A DNA stretch of 7,884 bases from Acidobacteriaceae bacterium (GTDB lineage: Bacteria > Acidobacteriota > Terriglobia > Terriglobales > Acidobacteriaceae). Under the pieces are notes generated by a model, which was given only the letters and a program-made list of their open reading frames with translations, was not told the DNA's origin and ran no database searches. Of this stretch, positions 1 to 5,265 are shown piece after piece; position 1 is the first letter of the stretch; each line of letters begins with the position of its first letter. The stretch is taken from positions 1 through 7,884 of the forward strand of contig WQYS01000100.1 in the NCBI GenBank assembly GCA_009781125.1, read 5' to 3'. The translations under genes and the position numbers were made by a program.

Positions 1-72
1 AGGTGGTCTGCGCCCGCTGTGTCTGTGGTGGTGGCGGGGGATGGCATTTTTAAACACACATTTCTTTAAATA

Positions 73-87
73 CCCCCCCCCCCCCCC
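73..87. repeat. Homopolymer tract of 15 C
   Basis: Fifteen consecutive C lie in otherwise A/T-rich sequence, about 250 bp before the start codon at 339. Such tracts are prone to slipped-strand length change and to sequencing error. Placed upstream of a surface-protein gene it could tune expression, but no promoter elements were recognised around it, so that is inference. Confidence 0.9.
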
Positions 88-91
88 GAAA

Positions 92-116
92 TAAATCGTT
101 TTTAATCAACGATTTA
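92..116. other. Perfect 9-bp inverted repeat (hairpin or operator)
   Basis: TAAATCGTT (92-100) and AACGATTTA (108-116) are perfect reverse complements around a 7-nt A/T-rich loop. It starts four bases after the poly-C run. No T-run follows on the plus strand, so it is not a typical terminator for upstream transcription. It could equally be a regulator binding site. Confidence 0.6.
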
Positions 117-327
117 CAAAATCGCCTTCAATCGTCCATTTATTGCGACCTCACAGCAAGACGGAAAGACCCGCTTTCTGCTGAAGGGGCATTCTTCTCC
201 ATCACATCTGGCCCACTCGCGCACGGTCAAAACCTGCGTAAAGAGTGTCCGTCCGTTCACAACCAGTCAAAACCCAAAAAACAGGTTGGTGAATTTTTCT
301 CAAACTCAACAGAGCCGTTCATACGGC

Positions 328-334
328 AGAGAGG
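328..334 (+). promoter_or_regulatory. Ribosome binding site of first NHL gene
   Basis: AGAGAGG lies four bases before the ATG at 339. The spacing is a little short. Together with the signal peptide that begins at this ATG it supports 339 as the start. Confidence 0.55.
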
Positions 335-338
335 TTTT

Positions 339-956
339 ATGCACGCACAAGTCTTTGATTTCTTCCGCGTCCAACGGCTCTTGCTTCGGACAAGTTTCGC
401 TCTATTCCTGCTGTCTCTCGCTAGCGCGGTGTTACACGCGCAAACGCCTGCGCCCCTCACTCCCACGTTCCCCAACACTGCGGTGGGATCACCATCGGGT
501 GCAGTTTCCGTTCCTGTAACCCTCTCAACACCAGCCGTTTCACTGATGTACGATGTGTTGACATCGGGTGCTTCTAACCAAGACTTCAAGGGTACGGGGA
601 TGACTTGCCAGACGAGTAATACCTGTACCATAAATGTAACATTCACGCCGAAGTACGCCGGACCACGATACGGCGCTGTAGTGGTGAAGGACTTCAATAG
701 CGGCGATATCCTTGGGACAGCGTATATCTATGGCGTAGGGACTGGACCGCAGGCTGCGTTCAACGCTCCGCTTCCGCCGTCTCTGCCAACACTAGGCAAT
801 GGTTCCAGCAGTCCCGTTTCTGTTGCGGTAGACGGGGCGGGCAATGTCTATGTTGTAGACGGTTTCTCGTTGGAAAAATTTCCAGCGACGTGTACGACAG
901 AAATGAATAACACGCAGCCTTGTGTAACCACGATTCCGACTGCTCCTATAACGTGA
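339..956 (+). CDS. NHL-repeat / choice-of-anchor-D secreted protein, N-terminal part (frameshifted)
   Basis: Predicted exported protein, 205 codons to a TGA at 954-956. Residues 1-35 are a signal peptide: Arg residues at 10, 13 and 17, a hydrophobic core near 18-30, then LHAQ before TPAP. Residues about 38-145 resemble a choice-of-anchor-D/ASH-like beta-sandwich, with the family-like stretches CTINVTFTPKYAG and GVGTGPQAAFNAP. A first NHL-type strand pair (SVAVDGAGNVYVVD) follows at about 160-173, then a Cys pair. The reading then stops in the middle of the propeller, while the next NHL repeat continues at once in the -1 frame (see 920-3643). This is therefore the 5' part of one broken gene rather than a complete small protein. 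NHL propellers usually mediate binding; ligand and role are unknown. The start is supported by AGAGAGG at 328-334. Confidence 0.8.
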   Translation: MHAQVFDFFRVQRLLLRTSFALFLLSLASAVLHAQTPAPLTPTFPNTAVGSPSGAVSVPVTLSTPAVSLMYDVLTSGASNQDFKGTGMTCQTSNTCTINVTFTPKYAGPRYGAVVVKDFNSGDILGTAYIYGVGTGPQAAFNAPLPPSLPTLGNGSSSPVSVAVDGAGNVYVVDGFSLEKFPATCTTEMNNTQPCVTTIPTAPIT

Positions 957-3643
957 ATTACATCTATTCAAAAGTGACAGTAGATGGAGCAGGAAACATC
1001 TATTTCACCGACACCAACTACGGCAATCCTGGCATAGAAAAGGTTCCATTAGGGTGTACGGATTCCAGTTGCATAGTTCGAGTGGTATCGTATACCGCCC
1101 TGTCTTCTTCATACTTTACTGGCGTGGCAGTAGATGGAGTGGGCAATGTCTATGCTACGGACGGGGGTGTAGTGGGTTCTTCTGATCTATCTGAGATACC
1201 AGTTGGGTGTACGAATGTTACTGAATCAACAACAGATTCGTGCGCGATCTTGTCGTTAGGCAAAACCGGTTTGATAGGTGGGACCATTGCGGTAGATGGA
1301 GCAGGTTATATCTATGGTGCCGGTAACGGTGTGGTGACTAAGCTAGACCCAGGATGTACGACCGCAAATTATGGTATCTCCTGTTCGTCAAAGACTCTGG
1401 GTGGCGGATTTGGTTACCCCTATTCCGTAGCTCTGGATGGAGCGGGTAACGTTTATGTTCTTGATTTGGGTACGTTGAAGGAAATTCCAGCCAATCCAAC
1501 TTGTCCAGACAGCAGTTGTGTAATAAGTTTGGCTGACATCGTTCCTAACGTCGTTACTCCCTTCACCGCAGCAGGAATAGCATTGGACGCACCCGGCAAT
1601 GTGTACATTGCAGTGAATGGCCCATTGCACAAACTTAACCGTGCGGCGGCCAATGGGGTACCCTTCGCAACTAACATGACCTTCCCGCCTACGGCGGCTG
1701 GCACGAAGAGCGCAGTGCAGTTTGCCACGTTGCAAAACATCGGCACCAGTAACCTGACATTCTCACCTGCGCCGCTGGCTGCTGGTGGATCGAATCCGAA
1801 TGTTACAGCACCTTTCGAGATGAATAGCACCAGCACGATCTGCGCAACACCCAGTGCTCTGATTCCCAGCGCTACCTGTTCGCTGGCGTTCGACTTCGCT
1901 CCTCCTCTGACTGCGACCGGGCTATCCACCGGTACGGCTACAGTAACCGACAACAGCCTGAATGTGACCGGAGCAACGCAGATAGTACCGATGAGCGGCA
2001 CCACCGTGCAGATATCAATTTCGCCGTATCTACTACCGGATGGCACAGTAGGGACGGCTTATCCGTCACAGACATTCACTGTCAACGGGGACGCAAACGC
2101 CACGGCTCCTTACGCTCTTACAAATACTGCCATATCTCCTGCGGGTTCGGGATTGAGCGTCAGCACATATGGCAATACCGGCACGATCAGCGGAACGCCG
2201 ACAGCGGCAGGGACCTACAATTTTGTCCTTACAGTGACGGATAGCTCCTCCCCGCAGATTGTAGTCAACCAACCCTATACTGTGACGATCAATCCGGCTC
2301 CGGTAGTAGCAAACGTCACGGTTGCAAGCAAGACGTATGATGGCACGACGGCGACCACGGTCACAGGCTGTACTTTAACGCCACAGGTTACAGGCGTTAC
2401 CTGCTCTTATACAGGGGCAACCGCGAACTTTGCGGACGCCAACGCAGGTACTAACAAGCAGGCGGCAGTAACTTCGGGAGTCTCATTGCAAGGCACTGGA
2501 TTGGCAAACTACACGCTGACAAACATAATAGCGTCGCCCTCCACTATCAATGCCAAAGCGATAACAGTAACCGCTACTGCGGCTAACAAGACTGCCGACG
2601 GTACAACGACGGCGACGATTACCGGTTGTGGTGTGTCTACCGCAGGTGGAGTGCTAACTGCTGACATGGGCAACGTCACCTGTAGTTATTCGGCGGCCAG
2701 CGGAACCTTTGCCGACGCCACAGTGGGTAACGGCAAGACGGTGACGGTGACCGGACTGACGCTAACCGGTACGAAGGCAGGAAACTACTCGATAACCATG
2801 CCTGTAACAACCACGGCCAACATCATGGCACCGACGACGACAATGACACCTCCGAATCTGTCTTCTCTGCCAAATCCGGTATTAAACACATCCTACAGCC
2901 AGTCATTGGCAGTGACAGGCGGAACCGCACCCATCACCTACAGCTATACCGGTACGCTTCCACCGGGACTCTCTCTGAACCCATCGACAGGTGTTCTTAG
3001 CGGCACTCCCACAACAGCGGGAACCTACACCTTTACGGTAACGGCCAAGGACAGCGGTTCTCCGCAGCAGAGTGTGACGTACCCCGCTTCCCCAGGTATT
3101 ACATTGACGGTAGCAGCGACACCGGCAGACTTCGTTGTCTCTGTAACCTCGGCTACCTCTCAGACCGTTTCGACCAGCGGAGGCAGCGCCGCGTACACAA
3201 TCAACGTTAAATCGACAACCGGAACTACATACAGCAATTCGGTGACGCTATCCGCATCAGGACAGCCGTCAGGCGCACCAACGCCGAGTTTCAGCCTGAA
3301 TCCGGTAACTCCGGGAGCGAACGGAGCGACATCGACGTTGACCATTACGCTTCCAACTGCTACGGCCAGTGTGCGCAGCTACTCACCTATTGCTTTTGCT
3401 CTGCTGCTGCTGCCGGTCGTGCTAATCGGCAAGGCGAGGAGTCTGCGGAATCTCAGGATTCGCGGCCTGCTGGCGGTAGTGCTGGCACTTGTCGCAACAG
3501 CCGGAATAATAGGCTGTGGAGGCGGAGGCGATAAGACTACGCAGCCTGTACAGGGTACGAAGTGGACTGCGGGAACCTACACCATCACCATAACCGGCAA
3601 CGACGCCAACCATACAGCCAAAGCCACGTTGATTGTTCAATAA
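920..3643 (+). CDS. NHL / Ig-like / YDG multidomain surface protein, C-terminal part (frameshifted)
   Basis: Continuation of the gene at 339, in the -1 frame. The TTG at 920 and the GTG at 953 both lack a Shine-Dalgarno sequence, and no signal peptide is present, so independent translation is doubtful. Order by DNA position: five NHL-like repeats, each around VDGxGNxY (about 977, 1124, 1286, 1430, 1577); a choice-of-anchor-D domain (1660-2005); a putative-Ig (He_PIG) domain with GTISGTPTAAGTY (2024-2296); two YDG/MBG-type modules with KTYDGTT near 2330 and NKTADGTT near 2586; a second He_PIG with GVLSGTPTTAGTY (2846-3117); an Ig-like domain from 3122; two hydrophobic helices (3386-3430 and 3464-3517) joined by an Arg/Lys-rich loop; and GCGGGG, then a last beta segment ending in ATLIVQ. 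Such architectures occur in secreted or envelope proteins, perhaps adhesive. Role unknown. A terminator follows at 3698. Confidence 0.8.
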   Translation: MCNHDSDCSYNVNYIYSKVTVDGAGNIYFTDTNYGNPGIEKVPLGCTDSSCIVRVVSYTALSSSYFTGVAVDGVGNVYATDGGVVGSSDLSEIPVGCTNVTESTTDSCAILSLGKTGLIGGTIAVDGAGYIYGAGNGVVTKLDPGCTTANYGISCSSKTLGGGFGYPYSVALDGAGNVYVLDLGTLKEIPANPTCPDSSCVISLADIVPNVVTPFTAAGIALDAPGNVYIAVNGPLHKLNRAAANGVPFATNMTFPPTAAGTKSAVQFATLQNIGTSNLTFSPAPLAAGGSNPNVTAPFEMNSTSTICATPSALIPSATCSLAFDFAPPLTATGLSTGTATVTDNSLNVTGATQIVPMSGTTVQISISPYLLPDGTVGTAYPSQTFTVNGDANATAPYALTNTAISPAGSGLSVSTYGNTGTISGTPTAAGTYNFVLTVTDSSSPQIVVNQPYTVTINPAPVVANVTVASKTYDGTTATTVTGCTLTPQVTGVTCSYTGATANFADANAGTNKQAAVTSGVSLQGTGLANYTLTNIIASPSTINAKAITVTATAANKTADGTTTATITGCGVSTAGGVLTADMGNVTCSYSAASGTFADATVGNGKTVTVTGLTLTGTKAGNYSITMPVTTTANIMAPTTTMTPPNLSSLPNPVLNTSYSQSLAVTGGTAPITYSYTGTLPPGLSLNPSTGVLSGTPTTAGTYTFTVTAKDSGSPQQSVTYPASPGITLTVAATPADFVVSVTSATSQTVSTSGGSAAYTINVKSTTGTTYSNSVTLSASGQPSGAPTPSFSLNPVTPGANGATSTLTITLPTATASVRSYSPIAFALLLLPVVLIGKARSLRNLRIRGLLAVVLALVATAGIIGCGGGGDKTTQPVQGTKWTAGTYTITITGNDANHTAKATLIVQ

Positions 3644-3656
3644 CGGCGGCATATGA

Positions 3657-3676
3657 GGGGAAGTCAGACATTCCCC
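3657..3676. other. Small 6-bp hairpin after the NHL stop codon
   Basis: GGGGAA (3657-3662) pairs with TTCCCC (3671-3676) over an 8-nt loop, 13 bases after the stop codon and just before the stronger terminator. It may add 3'-end stability. There is no T-run of its own. Confidence 0.4.
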
Positions 3677-3697
3677 GCGACTGAGAGCTACAGACTA

Positions 3698-3732
3698 GCG
3701 TGTGCGGCAAGTTCCGCACACGCGCCCTTTTT
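3698..3732 (+). terminator. Intrinsic terminator of the first NHL gene
   Basis: GCGTGTGCGG (3698-3707) and CCGCACACGC (3714-3723) form a perfect 10-bp GC-rich stem with a 6-nt loop. After GCCC, five T follow (3728-3732). It lies 55 bases after the stop codon at 3643, on the coding strand. Confidence 0.85.
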
Positions 3733-3764
3733 ATAGGAACTGTATGAATCATTTTGTCAGAGCT

Positions 3765-3781
3765 TGGATTTGTTACGAGCC
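3765..3781 (+). repeat. Left arm of 17-bp inverted repeat flanking the OB-fold gene
   Basis: TGGATTTGTTACGAGCC matches the reverse complement of 4723-4739 at 16 of 17 positions (the mismatch is T versus C at the fifth base). The arms lie 941 bp apart and bracket the gene at 4031-4705. Confidence 0.7.
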
Positions 3782-3785
3782 TACG

Positions 3786-3819
3786 CTGAACGACTCCCTG
3801 AACATCGGGAACCGTTCAG
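3786..3819. other. Symmetric two-part hairpin in the leader region
   Basis: CTGAACG (3786-3792) pairs with CGTTCAG (3813-3819), then a symmetric AC/AC internal loop, then TCCC (3795-3798) with GGGA (3807-3810) over an 8-nt loop. No T-run follows, so it is not a standard terminator. It could be an RNA structure in the leader of the OB-fold gene or a dyad operator. Confidence 0.5.
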
Positions 3820-4018
3820 TCTAACCCCAACTCAACCAGGGCAGGTGCTGAAGCAATGAGCCAGCCCTGAACCAGTGAAACAAAACGCTGTACCGTAACA
3901 CGTACCAATCATGTGCTGGGTTTCGTAATGCCGATTCACTGTAACTAAGTAGCACCCGCACAGAACGAAGTGAAATTCAAGGCTGACTGCCATTGTGAGC
4001 AGCGGCCTGCGTTCTTGC

Positions 4019-4022
4019 GGAG
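4019..4022 (+). promoter_or_regulatory. Ribosome binding site fixing the start at 4031
   Basis: GGAG is followed by eight bases and then ATG at 4031. The in-frame GTG at 3995 has a poorer upstream context and would add 12 residues that do not fit the OB-fold repeat, so 4031 is the better start. Confidence 0.65.
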
Positions 4023-4030
4023 TCTTTACG

Positions 4031-4705
4031 ATGTTTAGAAATTTGATTACGATCACTGGGGTCGTGCAGCACGATTCCAAGCCTTCCGATTCACAACCCT
4101 CCTTGCTCTCTACGCACGTTCGCCCGATTCTCCCGAAGAATGCACTTTCGTTCGAGATGAAGGGCCGCATCTGCATCGGCCAGTGTAAGGTTGTCTTTCA
4201 GAGCAGCCTTAGCCATATCGCCGCTCGGATCGCCCAAGACGACATCCTCCTTGTTTCGGGTTATCTCGTTACCGGGTACGTCCGAGACAGCAACATCACC
4301 ACCAACAAGATCGTGACGAACTATGCCGCCATTCTGGACAAGGACAGCTTCTCCGAGTCCGATCACCGCAACCAGATCGAAATCTCAGGCATTCTCAGCA
4401 GCGACCCGGTTGAAATCTTCCAGCCGTTTCCTGCATGGTCTGTGCCTCTGAGTCCGCATCTGTCGCCTGAACTCCGCACATCGGCCATACATCCGTTCAA
4501 GCGTTATCAGGTCGTGTTCTCCGAACGGATTCAAGACAAGGCGCACCGACTCGCAAAGAGCGACCTCGTTCTCATAAGTGGTCACTTTATCCCAAGTTGC
4601 CTCTGTCACCAGAAAACGTCCATCAACCGCATCCTTGCCAACAGCATGACGCGCATCGACAAATCCCACACCACAAAACAGCCTGAGTTACCTTCGACAA
4701 ACTAA
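4031..4705 (+). CDS. SSB-like protein with two tandem OB-folds (putative)
   Basis: 224 residues, soluble, no signal peptide or membrane segment. I infer two diverged oligonucleotide-binding folds of SSB type in tandem. Copy 1 (about 3-106) begins RNLITITGVV and copy 2 (about 113-213) RNQIEISGIL. The later blocks KVVFQSSL / QVVFSERI (53-60, 160-167), DILLVSGYLV / DLVLISGHFI (71-80, 178-187) and NYAAILDKD / NSMTRIDKS (97-105, 204-212) all align at one offset of 107 residues. The pattern (N-terminal GxV strand, a central xVVF strand, an LxxSGxL strand and a terminal strand) matches the SSB OB-fold layout. Some bacterial SSBs, such as that of Deinococcus, carry two OB-folds per chain, but this protein is shorter, and it ends in PSTN instead of the acidic SSB tail that recruits partners. 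Single-stranded DNA or RNA binding is therefore plausible, unproven, and probably not housekeeping. It stands alone, with sampled G+C nearer the first NHL gene. Confidence 0.6.
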   Translation: MFRNLITITGVVQHDSKPSDSQPSLLSTHVRPILPKNALSFEMKGRICIGQCKVVFQSSLSHIAARIAQDDILLVSGYLVTGYVRDSNITTNKIVTNYAAILDKDSFSESDHRNQIEISGILSSDPVEIFQPFPAWSVPLSPHLSPELRTSAIHPFKRYQVVFSERIQDKAHRLAKSDLVLISGHFIPSCLCHQKTSINRILANSMTRIDKSHTTKQPELPSTN

Positions 4706-4722
4706 GGACTGCTTTTCAACCT

Positions 4723-4739
4723 GGCTCGTAACAAGTCCA
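4723..4739 (-). repeat. Right arm of 17-bp inverted repeat flanking the OB-fold gene
   Basis: GGCTCGTAACAAGTCCA is the near-perfect (16/17) reverse complement of 3765-3781. It lies 17 bases after the stop codon of the OB-fold gene and directly before the terminator-like hairpin. Confidence 0.7.
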
Positions 4740-4741
4740 CA

Positions 4742-4784
4742 GCAGCGGCTCCCGGTTGATAGCTGGGAGCCGTTGCAGTTTGTT
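4742..4784 (+). terminator. Terminator-like hairpin after the OB-fold gene
   Basis: GCAGCGGCTCCC (4742-4753) pairs with GGGAGCCGTTGC (4765-4776): 12 pairs, one of them a G-T wobble, with an 11-nt loop. The tail AGTTTGTT (4777-4784) is T-rich but interrupted, so termination may be incomplete. It starts 36 bases after the stop codon at 4705. Confidence 0.6.
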
Positions 4785-4913
4785 CGATCATGCGAAAGGC
4801 GATACGGAAGGCACTACGCGGGCTTGTACGTTGCCCGCTCCGTGCTGGTTATATTCCTACATGGTTGAGCTTGGGAGGTTCGGCTGAGAGCGTAGAATCC
4901 TGTCTAACCAAAA

Positions 4914-4948
4914 TGATTCAATCTGACTACATTTGATTCAAAGTGATT
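4914..4948 (+). repeat. Phased TGATT(CAA) direct repeats
   Basis: TGATTCAA occurs at 4914-4921 and again at 4934-4941, exactly 20 bp later. TGATT then recurs at 4944-4948, 10 bp further on. All three fall on the same face of the helix, as expected for a protein-binding array. No adjacent gene identifies the protein. Confidence 0.45.
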
Positions 4949-5033
4949 ACGACGGTAGGCAGGGCGAGGAAATGCCGGTCTATGGAAAGCGCGGAAAACG
5001 GTGAGACTGTTTCCCAGCCCTTCCCACAGCCCT

Positions 5034-5058
5034 TGAGAATCGATAAAACCGATTCTCA
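5034..5058. other. Perfect 9-bp inverted repeat
   Basis: TGAGAATCG (5034-5042) and CGATTCTCA (5050-5058) are perfect reverse complements around the loop ATAAAAC. There is no T-run on either side, so this looks more like a binding site or recombination core than a terminator. Confidence 0.55.
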
Positions 5059-5108
5059 CATTACCTCACCCACAGCGACGATGAGTATGTATGATTTTTA
5101 AAGACGGT

Positions 5109-5130
5109 TGGGTATACTTCTGGGTATACT
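5109..5130 (+). repeat. TGGGTATACT tandem direct repeat, 12-bp period
   Basis: TGGGTATACT appears at 5109-5118 and 5121-5130, separated by TC. Each copy contains the palindrome GTATAC. From memory, GGGTATA-type repeats occur beside P4-like tyrosine integrase genes as arm-type sites. That comparison is recollection and no integrase is present here. Confidence 0.6.
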
Positions 5131-5155
5131 GGCACAAATTGATTTTGTAAGTGAC

Positions 5156-5174
5156 TGTTTATAGATTGTTTATA
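5156..5174 (+). repeat. TGTTTATA direct repeat, 11-bp period
   Basis: TGTTTATA occurs at 5156-5163 and 5167-5174, about one helical turn apart, within A/T-rich DNA and 26 bp after the TGGGTATACT pair. It may belong to the same protein-binding region. Confidence 0.45.
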
Positions 5175-5203
5175 TGGCGTTATGAATACCGTCGGGACGC
5201 CAT
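5174..5203 (-). other. 7-bp hairpin downstream of the AraC-type gene
   Basis: ATGGCGT (5174-5180) pairs with ACGCCAT (5197-5203) over a 16-nt loop. It lies about 60 bases beyond the stop codon of the minus-strand regulator gene. No T-run follows on the minus strand, so a terminator role is weakly supported. Confidence 0.3.
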
Positions 5204-5265
5204 GAAAATAAATGGTTTACAGGAAATACCGTAGCTGCCGCCAGATTCAGAGGACTCCAGTGGGA

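Larger units (their letters stand above)
1..338. other. 5' non-coding region upstream of the first NHL gene
   Basis: I see no convincing gene here. The stretch holds a 15-C run (73-87), an adjacent 9-bp hairpin (92-116), a 17-nt match to a conserved 23S rRNA segment (156-172) and the ribosome binding site of the next gene (328-334). The minus-strand reading frame that enters from 697 is a shadow of the NHL gene. I could not fix a promoter with confidence. Confidence 0.6.
3733..4030. other. Structured non-coding gap before the OB-fold gene
   Basis: About 300 bases without a convincing gene. It contains the left arm of a long inverted repeat (3765-3781), a symmetric two-part hairpin (3786-3819) and the ribosome binding site of the next gene (4019-4022). 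The only notable reading frame, on the minus strand, continues as the antisense of the OB-fold gene and looks like a shadow. Confidence 0.5.
4706..5265. other. Repeat-rich non-coding region between the OB-fold gene and the AraC-type gene
   Basis: 560 bases with no supportable gene. From left to right it holds the right arm of the 17-bp inverted repeat, a strong terminator-like hairpin, a phased set of TGATT repeats, a CAGCCCTT direct repeat (5015-5022, 5027-5034), a 9-bp hairpin, a TGGGTATACT direct repeat, a TGTTTATA direct repeat and a 7-bp hairpin. The part from about 5080 to 5215 is distinctly A/T-rich. The density of short repeats suggests protein-binding DNA such as an attachment or control region, but no integrase is present. 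Confidence 0.55.

Noticed and set aside
226..274. GTCAAAACC repeated 40 bp apart upstream of the first NHL gene
   Set aside because: A single 9-bp pair with no symmetry or phasing to a promoter; too weak to report as a site.
911..956. Programmed -1 ribosomal frameshift joining the two NHL parts
   Set aside because: No slippery X XXY YYZ heptamer lies in the interval where both frames are open. The A/T run near 875-882 lies before a -1-frame stop at 908-910, so it cannot serve.
1453..2046. Minus-strand frames opposite the first NHL gene, including 257-697
   Set aside because: They lie against clear NHL and beta-sandwich coding sequence and show no domain or convincing start.
3910..3949. Tiny upstream frames (5-6 codons, TAATG-type overlap) before the OB-fold gene
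   Set aside because: Too short, with no clear ribosome binding site and no sign of an attenuator; expected by chance.
4700..5265. tRNA or tmRNA gene as an attachment target near the repeat array
   Set aside because: No cloverleaf arms or TTCGA-type T-loop with matching stems could be found.
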